Source: Deltaproteobacteria bacterium
GTDB taxonomy: Bacteria > Myxococcota_A > Polyangia > Polyangiales > Ga0077539
Direction: 5' to 3'
Length of the DNA: 64,000 nt
Assembly (NCBI GenBank): GCA_030694465.1
Contig: JAUXYJ010000105.1
Location: 1 to 64,000, forward strand
Shown here: positions 8,821 to 16,782 of the stretch, piece after piece
How the letters are laid out: each line of letters opens with the position of its first letter
Numbering within the stretch: position 1 is the first letter of the stretch
Notes under the pieces: generated by a model
What the model was told of the DNA's origin: nothing
The model's input: only the letters and a program-made list of their open reading frames with translations
The model's database searches: none
Made by a program: the position numbers and the translations under genes

Positions 8821-8892
8821 CGATTCGACGGGGGGCTTGCAGACCTCATAAGCTTGACGGGCTTTCAGGTGCGGGCTACTCGAAGTCCCACC

Positions 8893-11424
8893 ATGACGAG
8901 CGAAACGACCGAGCCCACGGACAACACGCGACGCCGTGCAACCGCCGAATCCATGGCGGCCAAACAGCGCGACATCTCGGTTAGCGAGTTCTTCACCAAA
9001 AACCGCCATTTGCTTGGCTTTGACAACCCCGCCAAGGCGCTCTTGACCTCGGTCAAAGAGGCGGTCGACAACTCGCTTGATGCCTGCGAAGAGGCAGGGA
9101 TTCTACCCTCGCTCAAGGTGCAGATCGAAGAGGTCAGCGAGGGACGCTATCGCGTCACGGTAGAAGACAACGGGCCGGGCATTGTCAAAGCGCAGATCCC
9201 AAAGATCTTCGCCAAGCTGCTTTATGGCTCGAAGTTTCACCGGCTCAAGCAGTCGCGCGGCCAACAAGGCATCGGGATTTCTGCCGCAGGGATGTATGGG
9301 CAGCTCACGACGGGTCGCCCGATCGTGATCATTTCGCGGACCGGCAAGCGCGCAAAGGCCGTGCAAATGAGCGTGCGAATTGACGCACGGACCAACGCGC
9401 CCGACGTGCTCGAAGAGCGCGAGATCGACTGGGCGCCCGAGCACGGGACCAGCGTCGCGATTGAGATGGAGGGGAGCTACCGCGGTGGCCGCGCCTCGGT
9501 GGCCTCGTACCTCGAGCAGACCGTCGTGGCCAACCCGCACCTTGAGCTCACGTTTGTCCCTCCCAAGGGTGATTCAGTGCATTTTCCGAGGGCGAGCGAC
9601 CAGCTGCCCACCGAGACCGTTGAGATCAAGCCGCACCCTTACGGCGTCGAGCTTGGGATGCTCATCAAGAGCTTTCAAGAGTCTGGTGAGCGAAGCGCGC
9701 GCGAGGTGCTCATGCAGGACTATTCGCGGGTCACTTCGCCGGTCGCGACAGAGCTGCTGCGCAAGAGCGGTGTGGATCCCGCAGCGCGTGCGTCGCGGCT
9801 CGATGGACCCGAAATCGAGAGCATTCACCGAGTGATTCAGCTCTCGCAGGCTTCGCTCCCGCCGCTCAATCGCTTGCTCAAAACGCTGGCCAAACGCGAC
9901 GACAAGTTCTCGAACGCCATCCTTGATGTGGGTAAGAATTTTACCCCGGCGCTCGTCGACGTTCTCGCGCGTCGCGCTGGGTTTGAGGCTACGGAGCTGG
10001 CCAAGAAGGTCGAACTCACGCAGCTTGAGCGATTTAGCAATTCGCTTGAAAAAATGCAGGTGAGAATCCTCCCGCCGCCAGCGACCTGCGTCGCACCGAT
10101 TGGTGAAGCGCTGATCATTGAGGGACTCAAGCGGCGCTTCAAAGGGGACTTCTATGCGTCGCACACACGACCGCCGGCGGTGTACCGCGGCAACCCGTTT
10201 GTGGTCGAAGTCGGGATCGCGTACGGGGGCGAATTGGCGAAGGACACAAGCGCGGAAGTGCTGCGATTTGCCAATCGCGTTCCGCTTTTGTACCAGCCGC
10301 GGGCGTGCGCGACGACCGAGGCGACGGTCCGGGTGAACTGGAAGAGCTACGCCAAGGATAATGGCCTCAATCAGCGCGGCGCAGAGCTCCCCGTCGGGCC
10401 CCTCGCGATCTTCGTTCACCTCGCGAGCGTCTGGGTGCCCTTTACCAACGAGGCCAAAGAGGCGATCGCGAGCTACGACGAGATCATCGAAGAGATCCGC
10501 ACGGGCCTCATGGAGTGCGGACGCAAGCTCGCGAGCTATCTCAACGCGCACGTGGCCGATCGGCTCCAGCGTGAGCGTCGCAGCATCTTTGAGCGTTACA
10601 TCGAAGAGCTCTCCGTCGCCATCGGCGAGATCACTAAGCTCGGGACTGATCGGGTTCGCACAGACTTCCTCGGAGCGATGAACAACTTTGTTCACCTGGA
10701 TGTGCCCAAGCTGCCGCCTCCCAGCACGCCTCCGCCTGCAGACGACGGCGGCTTTGCCATCGGTGAAGACGGTGAGGGCTTCGTCGCGACTGAGAGCAAC
10801 GACAGCGATGAGACCGACGAGACTGACGCCCAGGCGGCCCCTGGGCTTCAAGAGCATGTCGAAGAAGTAGCTGCAAAAAAGCCCGCGAAAGCTGCTGTCA
10901 CAGCGGCTCAGTCCGCACGCAAATCGGTGCGGCCACCGCGCGACTCTGTAGCGCCCGAGGCTGCTCCGAAGCAACCCGCGAAGTCTGCTCCGCGTGAGCC
11001 CTTGGCGTCCAAGGGCGAGTGGCCACCGAGACCTGTGCCATCGAGCGCAGCGGAGGTGCCCGCAGCGCCGATTGCGAGCCCGGTCGCTGCCCCAACAAGC
11101 GCGCCCGTGAGCCCCCCTGTGGGCCCCCCTGTGAGTGAAGGACCGAGCTGGCTTGAGAAAGAGCTCGCCGCACGAATCGCAGCGAAAAAGCAGGCGGCTG
11201 CGCCAGCACTCGAGGTCGCTGGCAAAGTGGTTCCGTCCTCGCTGGCGAGCGCCGTGCGCGCATCAGGGCAGGGGCCCACGATGGCCGCCGCGCAGCCTCA
11301 CCGTGGTGCCATGCCGACCGCGAAGCGGGGTGCGGAGAAGCGCCGTGATGACACGACGGCCTCGGTCACCAAGACCACCATTGCTGGAACGAAGAAGTCT
11401 GGGGCGAAGAAGTCCGCGCGCTAA
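8893..11424 (+). CDS. top6B: DNA topoisomerase VI subunit B (ATPase) with long C-terminal tail
   Basis: The product is 843 residues. Topoisomerase VI is an A2B2 type IIB enzyme that passes one duplex through another; subunit B binds ATP and forms the gate. GHKL ATPase motifs are clear: EAVDNSLDAC (near residue 56), VEDNGPGIV (near 90) and RGQQGIGISAAGMYG (near 125). A helix-two-turn-helix/transducer region runs to about residue 605. The last 240 residues are an acidic stretch (ATESNDSDETDETD) then Ala/Pro/Lys-rich, and end in basic repeats; archaeal B subunits are about 530-550 residues and, as far as I recall, lack this tail. The ATG at 8893 was preferred to an upstream in-frame start because homology starts just after it. 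The A subunit follows 116 bases later. Confidence 0.92.
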   Translation: MTSETTEPTDNTRRRATAESMAAKQRDISVSEFFTKNRHLLGFDNPAKALLTSVKEAVDNSLDACEEAGILPSLKVQIEEVSEGRYRVTVEDNGPGIVKAQIPKIFAKLLYGSKFHRLKQSRGQQGIGISAAGMYGQLTTGRPIVIISRTGKRAKAVQMSVRIDARTNAPDVLEEREIDWAPEHGTSVAIEMEGSYRGGRASVASYLEQTVVANPHLELTFVPPKGDSVHFPRASDQLPTETVEIKPHPYGVELGMLIKSFQESGERSAREVLMQDYSRVTSPVATELLRKSGVDPAARASRLDGPEIESIHRVIQLSQASLPPLNRLLKTLAKRDDKFSNAILDVGKNFTPALVDVLARRAGFEATELAKKVELTQLERFSNSLEKMQVRILPPPATCVAPIGEALIIEGLKRRFKGDFYASHTRPPAVYRGNPFVVEVGIAYGGELAKDTSAEVLRFANRVPLLYQPRACATTEATVRVNWKSYAKDNGLNQRGAELPVGPLAIFVHLASVWVPFTNEAKEAIASYDEIIEEIRTGLMECGRKLASYLNAHVADRLQRERRSIFERYIEELSVAIGEITKLGTDRVRTDFLGAMNNFVHLDVPKLPPPSTPPPADDGGFAIGEDGEGFVATESNDSDETDETDAQAAPGLQEHVEEVAAKKPAKAAVTAAQSARKSVRPPRDSVAPEAAPKQPAKSAPREPLASKGEWPPRPVPSSAAEVPAAPIASPVAAPTSAPVSPPVGPPVSEGPSWLEKELAARIAAKKQAAAPALEVAGKVVPSSLASAVRASGQGPTMAAAQPHRGAMPTAKRGAEKRRDDTTASVTKTTIAGTKKSGAKKSAR

Positions 11425-11437
11425 CCGCGGAGTTCTT

Positions 11438-11451
11438 GAAACAGTGACTGT
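11438..11451. promoter_or_regulatory. GAAACAGTGACTGT motif between top6B and top6A
   Basis: A symmetric ACAGT-G-ACTGT core is followed at once by a T-rich run (to 11461). The same 14 bases occur in reverse complement at 20982-20995, and AAACAGTGACTG is also found just before the ABC-F gene at 18957-18968. The arrangement could be an operator. The stem is too short for a standard terminator, although the T-run is suggestive. Confidence 0.3.
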
Positions 11452-11540
11452 CAGGTTTTTTTCAGTGTGAACGTGTGTGGCGTGCGGAGGTAAGTGCGCC
11501 CATCCGCCGACTCACACCGTTGTTGAAAGAGAGTAACGCG

Positions 11541-12647
11541 ATGGCAAAAGCAAAGGCGACCCGCGAGTCCAAGACCCTCGAGAAGATCGAGCAGCTCGCA
11601 TTCAAAGCGCTCGGTTCGGTCCGCGCAGGAAAAAACCCCGCGGTCGAAATCCCAGTCCGTTCGCTGTCCAATGTCCACTTCAACTCCGAGAAGGGGATCA
11701 TTGAGCTGGGCGATCGCATGGCCGAGCGCGAGTTCTTTAACACCAACATGGCCAAGAAGTTTATGCAGACCTTCTTGGTCGCCAACGCGTGCAGGACGCT
11801 CGTCCAAGAGGGCAAGACGATCAGTATTCGTCAGCTCTTTTACAAGACAAAACACACGATGAAGGGCTCGAGCGAGAACACCTTCGAGACCCAGCAAGAC
11901 AGCGACCCGATCATCGAAGACGTCGAGGTCGCCATGGAGGCCCTGCGCGAAGAGCTCCATCTCTTTGCCAACCGTCGCGGGCTTATCGTGGGCCAGCTCA
12001 CCGTCAACGACGCGGGCGACCAGATTGATCTCCGCCGCATGGGCCGCGGAGGCTGGGGGATCCCCTCGATTTGCGAAGACGACTCTCTCAAGTTCGTGCG
12101 CTGTGACGCCGAGTACATCCTCGTGGTCGAGAAGCAAGCCATCTGGCATCGGCTCAACGAAGATCGCTTTTGGGAGAAGCACAAGTGCATCCTGATGACC
12201 ACCGAGGGGCAGGCCGCGCGCGGCGCACGTCGGATGCTCCAGCGGATGTCTGGCGAGCTCAAAATCCCGATTTATGTGCTCGTCGACAGCGACCCATGGG
12301 GGCTCTACATCTACTCGGTGCTCAAGCGCGGCTCGATCAATCTCGCGTACGAGGGCATGCGCATGGCGGTCCCGAGCGTGAGGTATCTCGGGATGAGCGC
12401 CTCGGATTTTCAGAAGTTCGACCTGTCGAGCGCGGTGCAAATCAAGCTCAACAAAGAGGACATCGCGCGCGCCAAGCAGATCCGCGGGTACGAGTGGTTT
12501 CAAGAAAAACGCTGGCAAAACGAGATCGATACGCTCTTGGCCAACGGATTCAAGATGGAGCTCGACGGCCTGCTCACCAAAGAGACCTCGTTTATCTCGG
12601 ACGAGTACGTTCCCAAGAAGCTCCGCGACAAAGACTGGTTGGTCTAA
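11541..12647 (+). CDS. top6A: DNA topoisomerase VI subunit A (Spo11-like DNA-cleaving subunit)
   Basis: The 368-residue product is normal for the family (about 360). The winged-helix domain carries the catalytic Tyr in SIRQLFYKTKH, which attacks the DNA phosphate. The TOPRIM domain supplies the Mg-binding residues: the Glu of LVVEKQAIW and the DSDPWG motif, with the conserved GLYIYSVLK after it. Subunit A makes the two-base-staggered double-strand break and is homologous to eukaryotic Spo11. An ATG preceded by GAAAGAGAG was chosen over an upstream frame extension. With top6B directly upstream, both subunits are intact and probably one operon. It converges with the GST gene. Confidence 0.93.
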   Translation: MAKAKATRESKTLEKIEQLAFKALGSVRAGKNPAVEIPVRSLSNVHFNSEKGIIELGDRMAEREFFNTNMAKKFMQTFLVANACRTLVQEGKTISIRQLFYKTKHTMKGSSENTFETQQDSDPIIEDVEVAMEALREELHLFANRRGLIVGQLTVNDAGDQIDLRRMGRGGWGIPSICEDDSLKFVRCDAEYILVVEKQAIWHRLNEDRFWEKHKCILMTTEGQAARGARRMLQRMSGELKIPIYVLVDSDPWGLYIYSVLKRGSINLAYEGMRMAVPSVRYLGMSASDFQKFDLSSAVQIKLNKEDIARAKQIRGYEWFQEKRWQNEIDTLLANGFKMELDGLLTKETSFISDEYVPKKLRDKDWLV

Positions 12648-12651
12648 GCGA

Positions 12652-13413
12652 CTAGAGCCCCTGGTGGCTCCGCTCTTCGCGGTAGATCCTGAGCGCAAAT
12701 TGTCCGGCCATCGTGTCACGCCAGCGATCGAGCGCTGTACGCATGGGACCGTCAAACGCCTCAAGTTTTGGCAACGGACCACCGTACTCAGCGGGCCCCA
12801 GGGCGGGCGCGGCGAGCGAGGCAAACGTGATGTCTGCGATGCTCAGCGCGTCTCCGCAGAGGTACCGTCGACCGTCACGCAAGAGCTCTTCGACCGCAGC
12901 AAAGTCCTCGTCAATCCGGTTGGCAGCCCACGCGCGAGTCTCGGGCTTGATGCGTAGCCCCTTGCGAATAAACCCGCTGACGAAGGGCATCATCCGCTTG
13001 ACTGCTGCCGCTTCGAGGGCAGGGACCTGCTTGGCAAACATCGGTGTGGTCAGCGCGGGCATGTCCAAGAGATACGAATAACCCCACGCGCGCGTCGCTA
13101 CACCGAGCCTGCGATCGAACCGGTCTTCGAGGTCGAGCGCCTGCTGCGCAATCACGGGATCCTCTGAAAAAAGACCGGCAGATCGCGTGCGATGTCGATG
13201 CGCATAGTCTGCGATCGCCGTCGAGTCATCGAGCATCCCTTCGTCACTGAGCAAGAAGGGCACTGTGGTCGCGCCGCGTGGAATCGCGAGCATCCGGGTC
13301 ACCATTGGGATGTGCCCGCGCTCTTCAAATGCGAGCCCCATTCGCTCAAGAGACCAGCGAGCCTTCTCGCAGTAGTGACTAAATGGAATTGTATAAAGTA
13401 CGAGGCTTTTCAC
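12652..13413 (-). CDS. Glutathione S-transferase family protein
   Basis: The 253-residue product starts MKSLVLYTIPFSHYCEKARW, the thioredoxin-fold N-terminal domain of GSTs with a Ser/Tyr/Cys cluster at the glutathione site. The Val-Pro turn appears as TTVPFLL and the DSTAIADYAHR block fits the glutathione gamma-Glu contact. The C-terminal part is helical with the GDALSIADITFAS block typical of the GST C-domain. Substrate unknown; detoxification or isomerisation is likely. Its start overlaps the stop of the SDR gene by four bases, so the two are translationally coupled. Confidence 0.85.
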   Translation of the reverse strand: MKSLVLYTIPFSHYCEKARWSLERMGLAFEERGHIPMVTRMLAIPRGATTVPFLLSDEGMLDDSTAIADYAHRHRTRSAGLFSEDPVIAQQALDLEDRFDRRLGVATRAWGYSYLLDMPALTTPMFAKQVPALEAAAVKRMMPFVSGFIRKGLRIKPETRAWAANRIDEDFAAVEELLRDGRRYLCGDALSIADITFASLAAPALGPAEYGGPLPKLEAFDGPMRTALDRWRDTMAGQFALRIYREERSHQGL

Positions 13414-14408
13414 AGCGATTTGGGTCCGTAGTGAGAGACATCAAACGTAAGCGCGCAGAGCAGCTCGCTCTCGTGCCACAGCCTCCGCGCAACGCCCTCG
13501 TCGTAGGCGTGTGAGCGGGCTTTGCTCCGCGTAGGCATCCCGCGACCGCCGCCGAAGCCCTCAGGACCGATGTAGTCACCGCCCTCGGCATCGGGACTTA
13601 GCGCAGCAAACACCGTGGGCAACGCGCCCATCGCCGCGCTCTGTGCAAACGTTGTATTCGCAAATCGAAACAAGCGCTCGACCACCGAGCGCCCCTCCAT
13701 CTTCGCGGCGACGTACTGCAAGTTGGTGTTTGCGTAGCCCGGGTGGCAAGCGATCGCACGGAGCGCAAGGCTCGCCTGGCGTGCCCGTCGATCTAGCTCA
13801 AACGCGAAGAGCAAATTCGCGAGCTTGCTCTGTCCGTACGCTGTCCAGCGCTGGTAGCGCTTGCTGCCGTGTAGGTCGTCAAAGTTCATCCGACCCATCT
13901 GGTGCGCGACCGAGCTCACCTGCACCACGCGCGCTCGCTCGGCCTTGCAGAGCGCACCAAACAAGCGCTGGGTGAGCGCAAAGTGGCCCAGGTGATTGGT
14001 CCCCAATTGCATCTCAAATCCGTCCGCCGTCAGCGTCCGCGGGAGGGCCATCACGCCCGCATTGTTGATCAGCAAATCGAGGCGCTCGTGGTCCGCGAGC
14101 CATGAGGTCGCGAAGGTCTGGACCGACGCAAGCGAGGCTAGGTCAAGCGCGCGAACGGTGACATTGGCTTGGGGATTTGCTTCGCGAATGCGCGCGAGGG
14201 CGTCGTCTGCTTTGCTCGGTGTGCGGCACGCGAGGGTGAGCGTGGCTCCCTTGCGAGCGAGCATCCAGGCGGCTTCGAGGCCGATGCCCGAGTTGGCCCC
14301 CGTGATGATCGCGTGTTTGCCCTCGAGCGAGGGGAGGCTGTCTAAAAACGTGTGAATGCGTGCGATTTCTTCGGTCATGGCGTCGATGCCCGCGAGCATA
14401 GGGGGCAT
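13410..14408 (-). CDS. Short-chain dehydrogenase/reductase (retinol-dehydrogenase-like)
   Basis: The 332-residue product has the SDR Rossmann motif TGANSGIG near residue 37, the NNAGVM motif, a catalytic Ser (VVQVSSVAHQ) and the YGQSK motif (Tyr-x-x-x-Lys). An Arg in LACRTPSK after the second strand suggests NADP preference. This pattern is that of the RDH/WWOX-like SDRs that act on lipophilic alcohols or ketones; the substrate cannot be read from sequence. Alternative Met starts lie 3 and 10 codons in. It forms an operon with the GST gene (4-base overlap). Confidence 0.87.
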   Translation of the reverse strand: MPPMLAGIDAMTEEIARIHTFLDSLPSLEGKHAIITGANSGIGLEAAWMLARKGATLTLACRTPSKADDALARIREANPQANVTVRALDLASLASVQTFATSWLADHERLDLLINNAGVMALPRTLTADGFEMQLGTNHLGHFALTQRLFGALCKAERARVVQVSSVAHQMGRMNFDDLHGSKRYQRWTAYGQSKLANLLFAFELDRRARQASLALRAIACHPGYANTNLQYVAAKMEGRSVVERLFRFANTTFAQSAAMGALPTVFAALSPDAEGGDYIGPEGFGGGRGMPTRSKARSHAYDEGVARRLWHESELLCALTFDVSHYGPKSL

Positions 14409-14455
14409 GGCTCTATTCGGTCAGCGCCTCTCGTAACAAATCGTGACCGTGCGGC

Positions 14456-15025
14456 TCAAACGGCGGCAGAGGTCTGCACACCCAGCGGGCTCGCCGCGCT
14501 GCTGGTCGGCGGGACCCCTGCACGTTGCGCCGCGCGTGCGCGGTCTTGAGCCTCGCGTGGGGTGCCCACGTACGGCACCCTCGTGCCCATCACCCAGTCA
14601 AACCACGGGCGCGTGACACACCAGTTCTTGTCTTGATCGGGCCCAAGGTGGTGGTCGACGTGCCACGGCACAGTCGCGCGCGCCCACTCGGGGTCCAAGT
14701 GTGACTTGCGGTGCACATAGTAGTACCGAGCGCCGCTGTACCAGACCCCTGCGGTAAACCATGGCGCGACGGCAAACAGCGGCGCGTGCGCGATGGCCGC
14801 CACGATGAGCCCCAGGGCTTCTTTGGTCTTGGCGTTCATGTCGCGAAAGAGCGGGTTGAGATAGGCCTCATCAAGCCCGCCTGTCCGACGCACGGTGCGA
14901 TGGTGTTCGTGCCAGTGAAAGCGCCAAAAAGAAGTCTTCTGCTTTCCCAGGCCATGAAGCACATACTTGTGCACCAACCACTCGCCCGCGTTCGCATAAA
15001 GAAGTCCCAACCCAAAGCCGATCAT
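14456..15025 (-). CDS. Fatty-acid-hydroxylase-superfamily membrane protein
   Basis: The 189-residue product has His boxes typical of membrane di-iron hydroxylases: HKYVLHGLG, HWHEHH, YYYVHRKSH and WHVDHH. Two hydrophobic stretches fit membrane hairpins. Such enzymes hydroxylate or desaturate lipids, sterols or carotenoids with O2. The ATG at 15025 has a GGAG seven bases upstream. A longer reading to 15094 would overlap the start codon of the divergent TetR gene and was not preferred. The TetR operator-like palindrome lies 68 bases upstream, so this gene is a likely target of that regulator. Confidence 0.72.
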   Translation of the reverse strand: MIGFGLGLLYANAGEWLVHKYVLHGLGKQKTSFWRFHWHEHHRTVRRTGGLDEAYLNPLFRDMNAKTKEALGLIVAAIAHAPLFAVAPWFTAGVWYSGARYYYVHRKSHLDPEWARATVPWHVDHHLGPDQDKNWCVTRPWFDWVMGTRVPYVGTPREAQDRARAAQRAGVPPTSSAASPLGVQTSAAV

Positions 15026-15092
15026 GTGCGGTCTCCGTAAGGCAATTGTGTGCTCCTCAAGGTATGTCCCAAGAAGCCACGTGTGAGAAAAC

Positions 15093-15106
15093 ATGACTGA
15101 ACAGTC
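15093..15106. promoter_or_regulatory. TetR-type operator-like palindrome over the regulator's start codon
   Basis: TGACTGAACAGTCA begins one base into the ATG of the TetR gene (the whole reads A-TGACT-GAAC-AGTCA). It is a TGACT inverted repeat with a 4-base spacer and closely resembles TGACTGACTAGTCA at 21636-21649 and TGACTGACTAGTC at 18963-18975. The placement in the divergent region between the regulator and the hydroxylase gene is what an autoregulatory operator would show. Confidence 0.5.
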
Positions 15107-15818
15107 AAAGTATTTGCCGCGTCCTCCGAAGAAGTCAAGGCGCCCCGCCGTGAAGGCCGAGGCGATCCCGTCGGTGGTCCCTACCGAGCGGCCCGGGCCC
15201 GAGGGCGGAAAGCGCGCCGAAAACCGCAGAACTAAAGCCAATTTGCTCGCGAGCGCGGCGCTGCGTTTGATGCTCGAGCGCGGCATCGAGGCCGTCACGA
15301 TTGATGACATCGTGGTGCAAGCCGGCGTCGCCAAGGGGAGCTTCTACCGATACTTCGACGACAAAGAGGCGCTCGTGCGAGGCATCTTGGCGCCGCTCGA
15401 AGAGCCCCTGCACGAGGCGTTTACGCGATGTCGACGCGCGCTCGCGGACGCCGACCGCGGGCCGTCGCTCGTGGCTCCGTACGCGTCGTTTGCAGCAGAG
15501 ATCGCCCACACGATCTTCGAGCTCGAGTCCGTCACGAGGCTCTATTTGCAAGAGCGCCGCGGAGCAAACGCGGGCGCGCGCAGGCCGATCGCGCGGCTGG
15601 CGCGGTTTATCGATGACAGCGCTGAGACGCTGGCTGCGTTTGCCAACGCGCGCGGGCTCACTCGGCCAGGAGATTCGCAGGTGTCTGCCGCAGTCGTCGT
15701 CGGAGCTGCCGAGCACTTGGCCTATCGCGCGCTCTTGGGCGAGACGCAGCTGAGGTCCCCTGCGGTCGCGGTCGAGCTCATCGCCATTATTCTCGACGGT
15801 GTGCGCCTAAGTGAGTGA
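15093..15818 (+). CDS. TetR-family transcriptional regulator
   Basis: The product is 241 residues. After a Pro/Lys-rich N-terminal stretch of about 40 residues comes a TetR helix-turn-helix: RTKANLLASAALRLMLE, then VTIDDIVVQAGVAKGSFYRY and FDDKEALVRGIL (roughly residues 45-95). The C-terminal ligand-binding half is all-helical and not assignable to a ligand. It is divergent from the fatty-acid-hydroxylase gene and upstream of enoyl-CoA hydratase and acyl-CoA carboxylase genes, so control of lipid or acyl-CoA metabolism is a reasonable inference. The start codon overlaps an operator-like palindrome. Confidence 0.88.
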   Translation: MTEQSKYLPRPPKKSRRPAVKAEAIPSVVPTERPGPEGGKRAENRRTKANLLASAALRLMLERGIEAVTIDDIVVQAGVAKGSFYRYFDDKEALVRGILAPLEEPLHEAFTRCRRALADADRGPSLVAPYASFAAEIAHTIFELESVTRLYLQERRGANAGARRPIARLARFIDDSAETLAAFANARGLTRPGDSQVSAAVVVGAAEHLAYRALLGETQLRSPAVAVELIAIILDGVRLSE

Positions 15819-15914
15819 TCACAATCTCCAGCCACCGGTGGCGGGCGATCACCCAACGGGCGCGCCAACCCTTGGCCCCGTTGCACCAGTGGGGTACGGT
15901 CCCGCTTCTATTCT

Positions 15915-16703
15915 ATGAGTCAATACACAGAGCTCTCGCTTGAGCACGACGGTCCATTTCGCACGGTTACCCTGCGCCGCCCCGAGCGGATGAACGCGCT
16001 CTCACGCACGCTCTTGCGCGAGCTAGGGGCGGTCTTCGCCGAGCTCTCTGCCGACCGCGACGCTCGCGTGGTCTTGCTCACGGGCGCCGGAGAAAAAGCG
16101 TTCTGTGCGGGCGCAGATCTCAAAGAGCGCCAGGGCATGACCGAAAACGATGTGCGCGCGCTTTTGTCGCTCTATCGCGCGTCGTTTGCGGCGATCGATC
16201 GCTGCCCCAAGCCTGTCATCGCGGCCATCAACGGCGTCGCGCTGGGCGGAGGCTTTGAGGTCGCCCTCGCGTGCGATCTTCGCGTGGCCGCACAGGGCGC
16301 GATCGTGGGGTTGCCTGAGACGTCGCTGGCGATTATTCCGGGCGCTGGCGGGACGCAGCGGTTGTCGCGGTTGGTGGGACCAGGGCGCGCGAAAGAGCTG
16401 ATTTTGCTGAGCAAACGGCTGACCGCAGCCGAGGCACTCGCGCAGGGTTTGGTCACCGCGGTCGCGCGTGAAGGGCAGCCCGTCATCGAGGCAGCCAAAG
16501 AGCTCGCGGCACCCTTGGCGCATGGCGCGCCCATCGCGTACGCCGCGGCGATGGAGGCGATTGACCTGGGATTTGAGCGCGAATTCGACGCGGGCCTTGA
16601 TCTCGAGCAGCTCTGTTATGAGCGCACACTGGTGAGCGCGGATCGACGCGAGGCGCTCGAGGCCTTCGCGCAAAAGCGCAAGCCGATCTACCGCGGCGAA
16701 TGA
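15915..16703 (+). CDS. Enoyl-CoA hydratase/isomerase family protein
   Basis: The 262-residue crotonase-fold protein has the oxyanion-hole segments FCAGADLKE and INGVALGGGFEVALACD, and both catalytic Glu positions can be placed (LPETSLAIIPGAGGTQRL and GRAKELILL), so hydratase activity is likely. The family's normal length is about 260. With an acyl-CoA carboxylase beta subunit 79 bases downstream it could be a methylglutaconyl-CoA hydratase of leucine breakdown, or a general beta-oxidation hydratase; sequence alone does not decide. Confidence 0.88.
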   Translation: MSQYTELSLEHDGPFRTVTLRRPERMNALSRTLLRELGAVFAELSADRDARVVLLTGAGEKAFCAGADLKERQGMTENDVRALLSLYRASFAAIDRCPKPVIAAINGVALGGGFEVALACDLRVAAQGAIVGLPETSLAIIPGAGGTQRLSRLVGPGRAKELILLSKRLTAAEALAQGLVTAVAREGQPVIEAAKELAAPLAHGAPIAYAAAMEAIDLGFEREFDAGLDLEQLCYERTLVSADRREALEAFAQKRKPIYRGE

Positions 16704-16782
16704 TCGCGATCGCGTGGTTGCGTGTGGGTGCGGCGAGCGGTGAGTGACGAGAGGGCAGGGGGCGTGCTACCGAGGCGACGCC

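Noticed and set aside
9574..10974. 466-residue minus-strand open frame
   Set aside because: Antisense to the topoisomerase VI B gene, whose motifs are clear.
11451..12824. 457-residue minus-strand open frame
   Set aside because: Antisense to the topoisomerase VI A gene.
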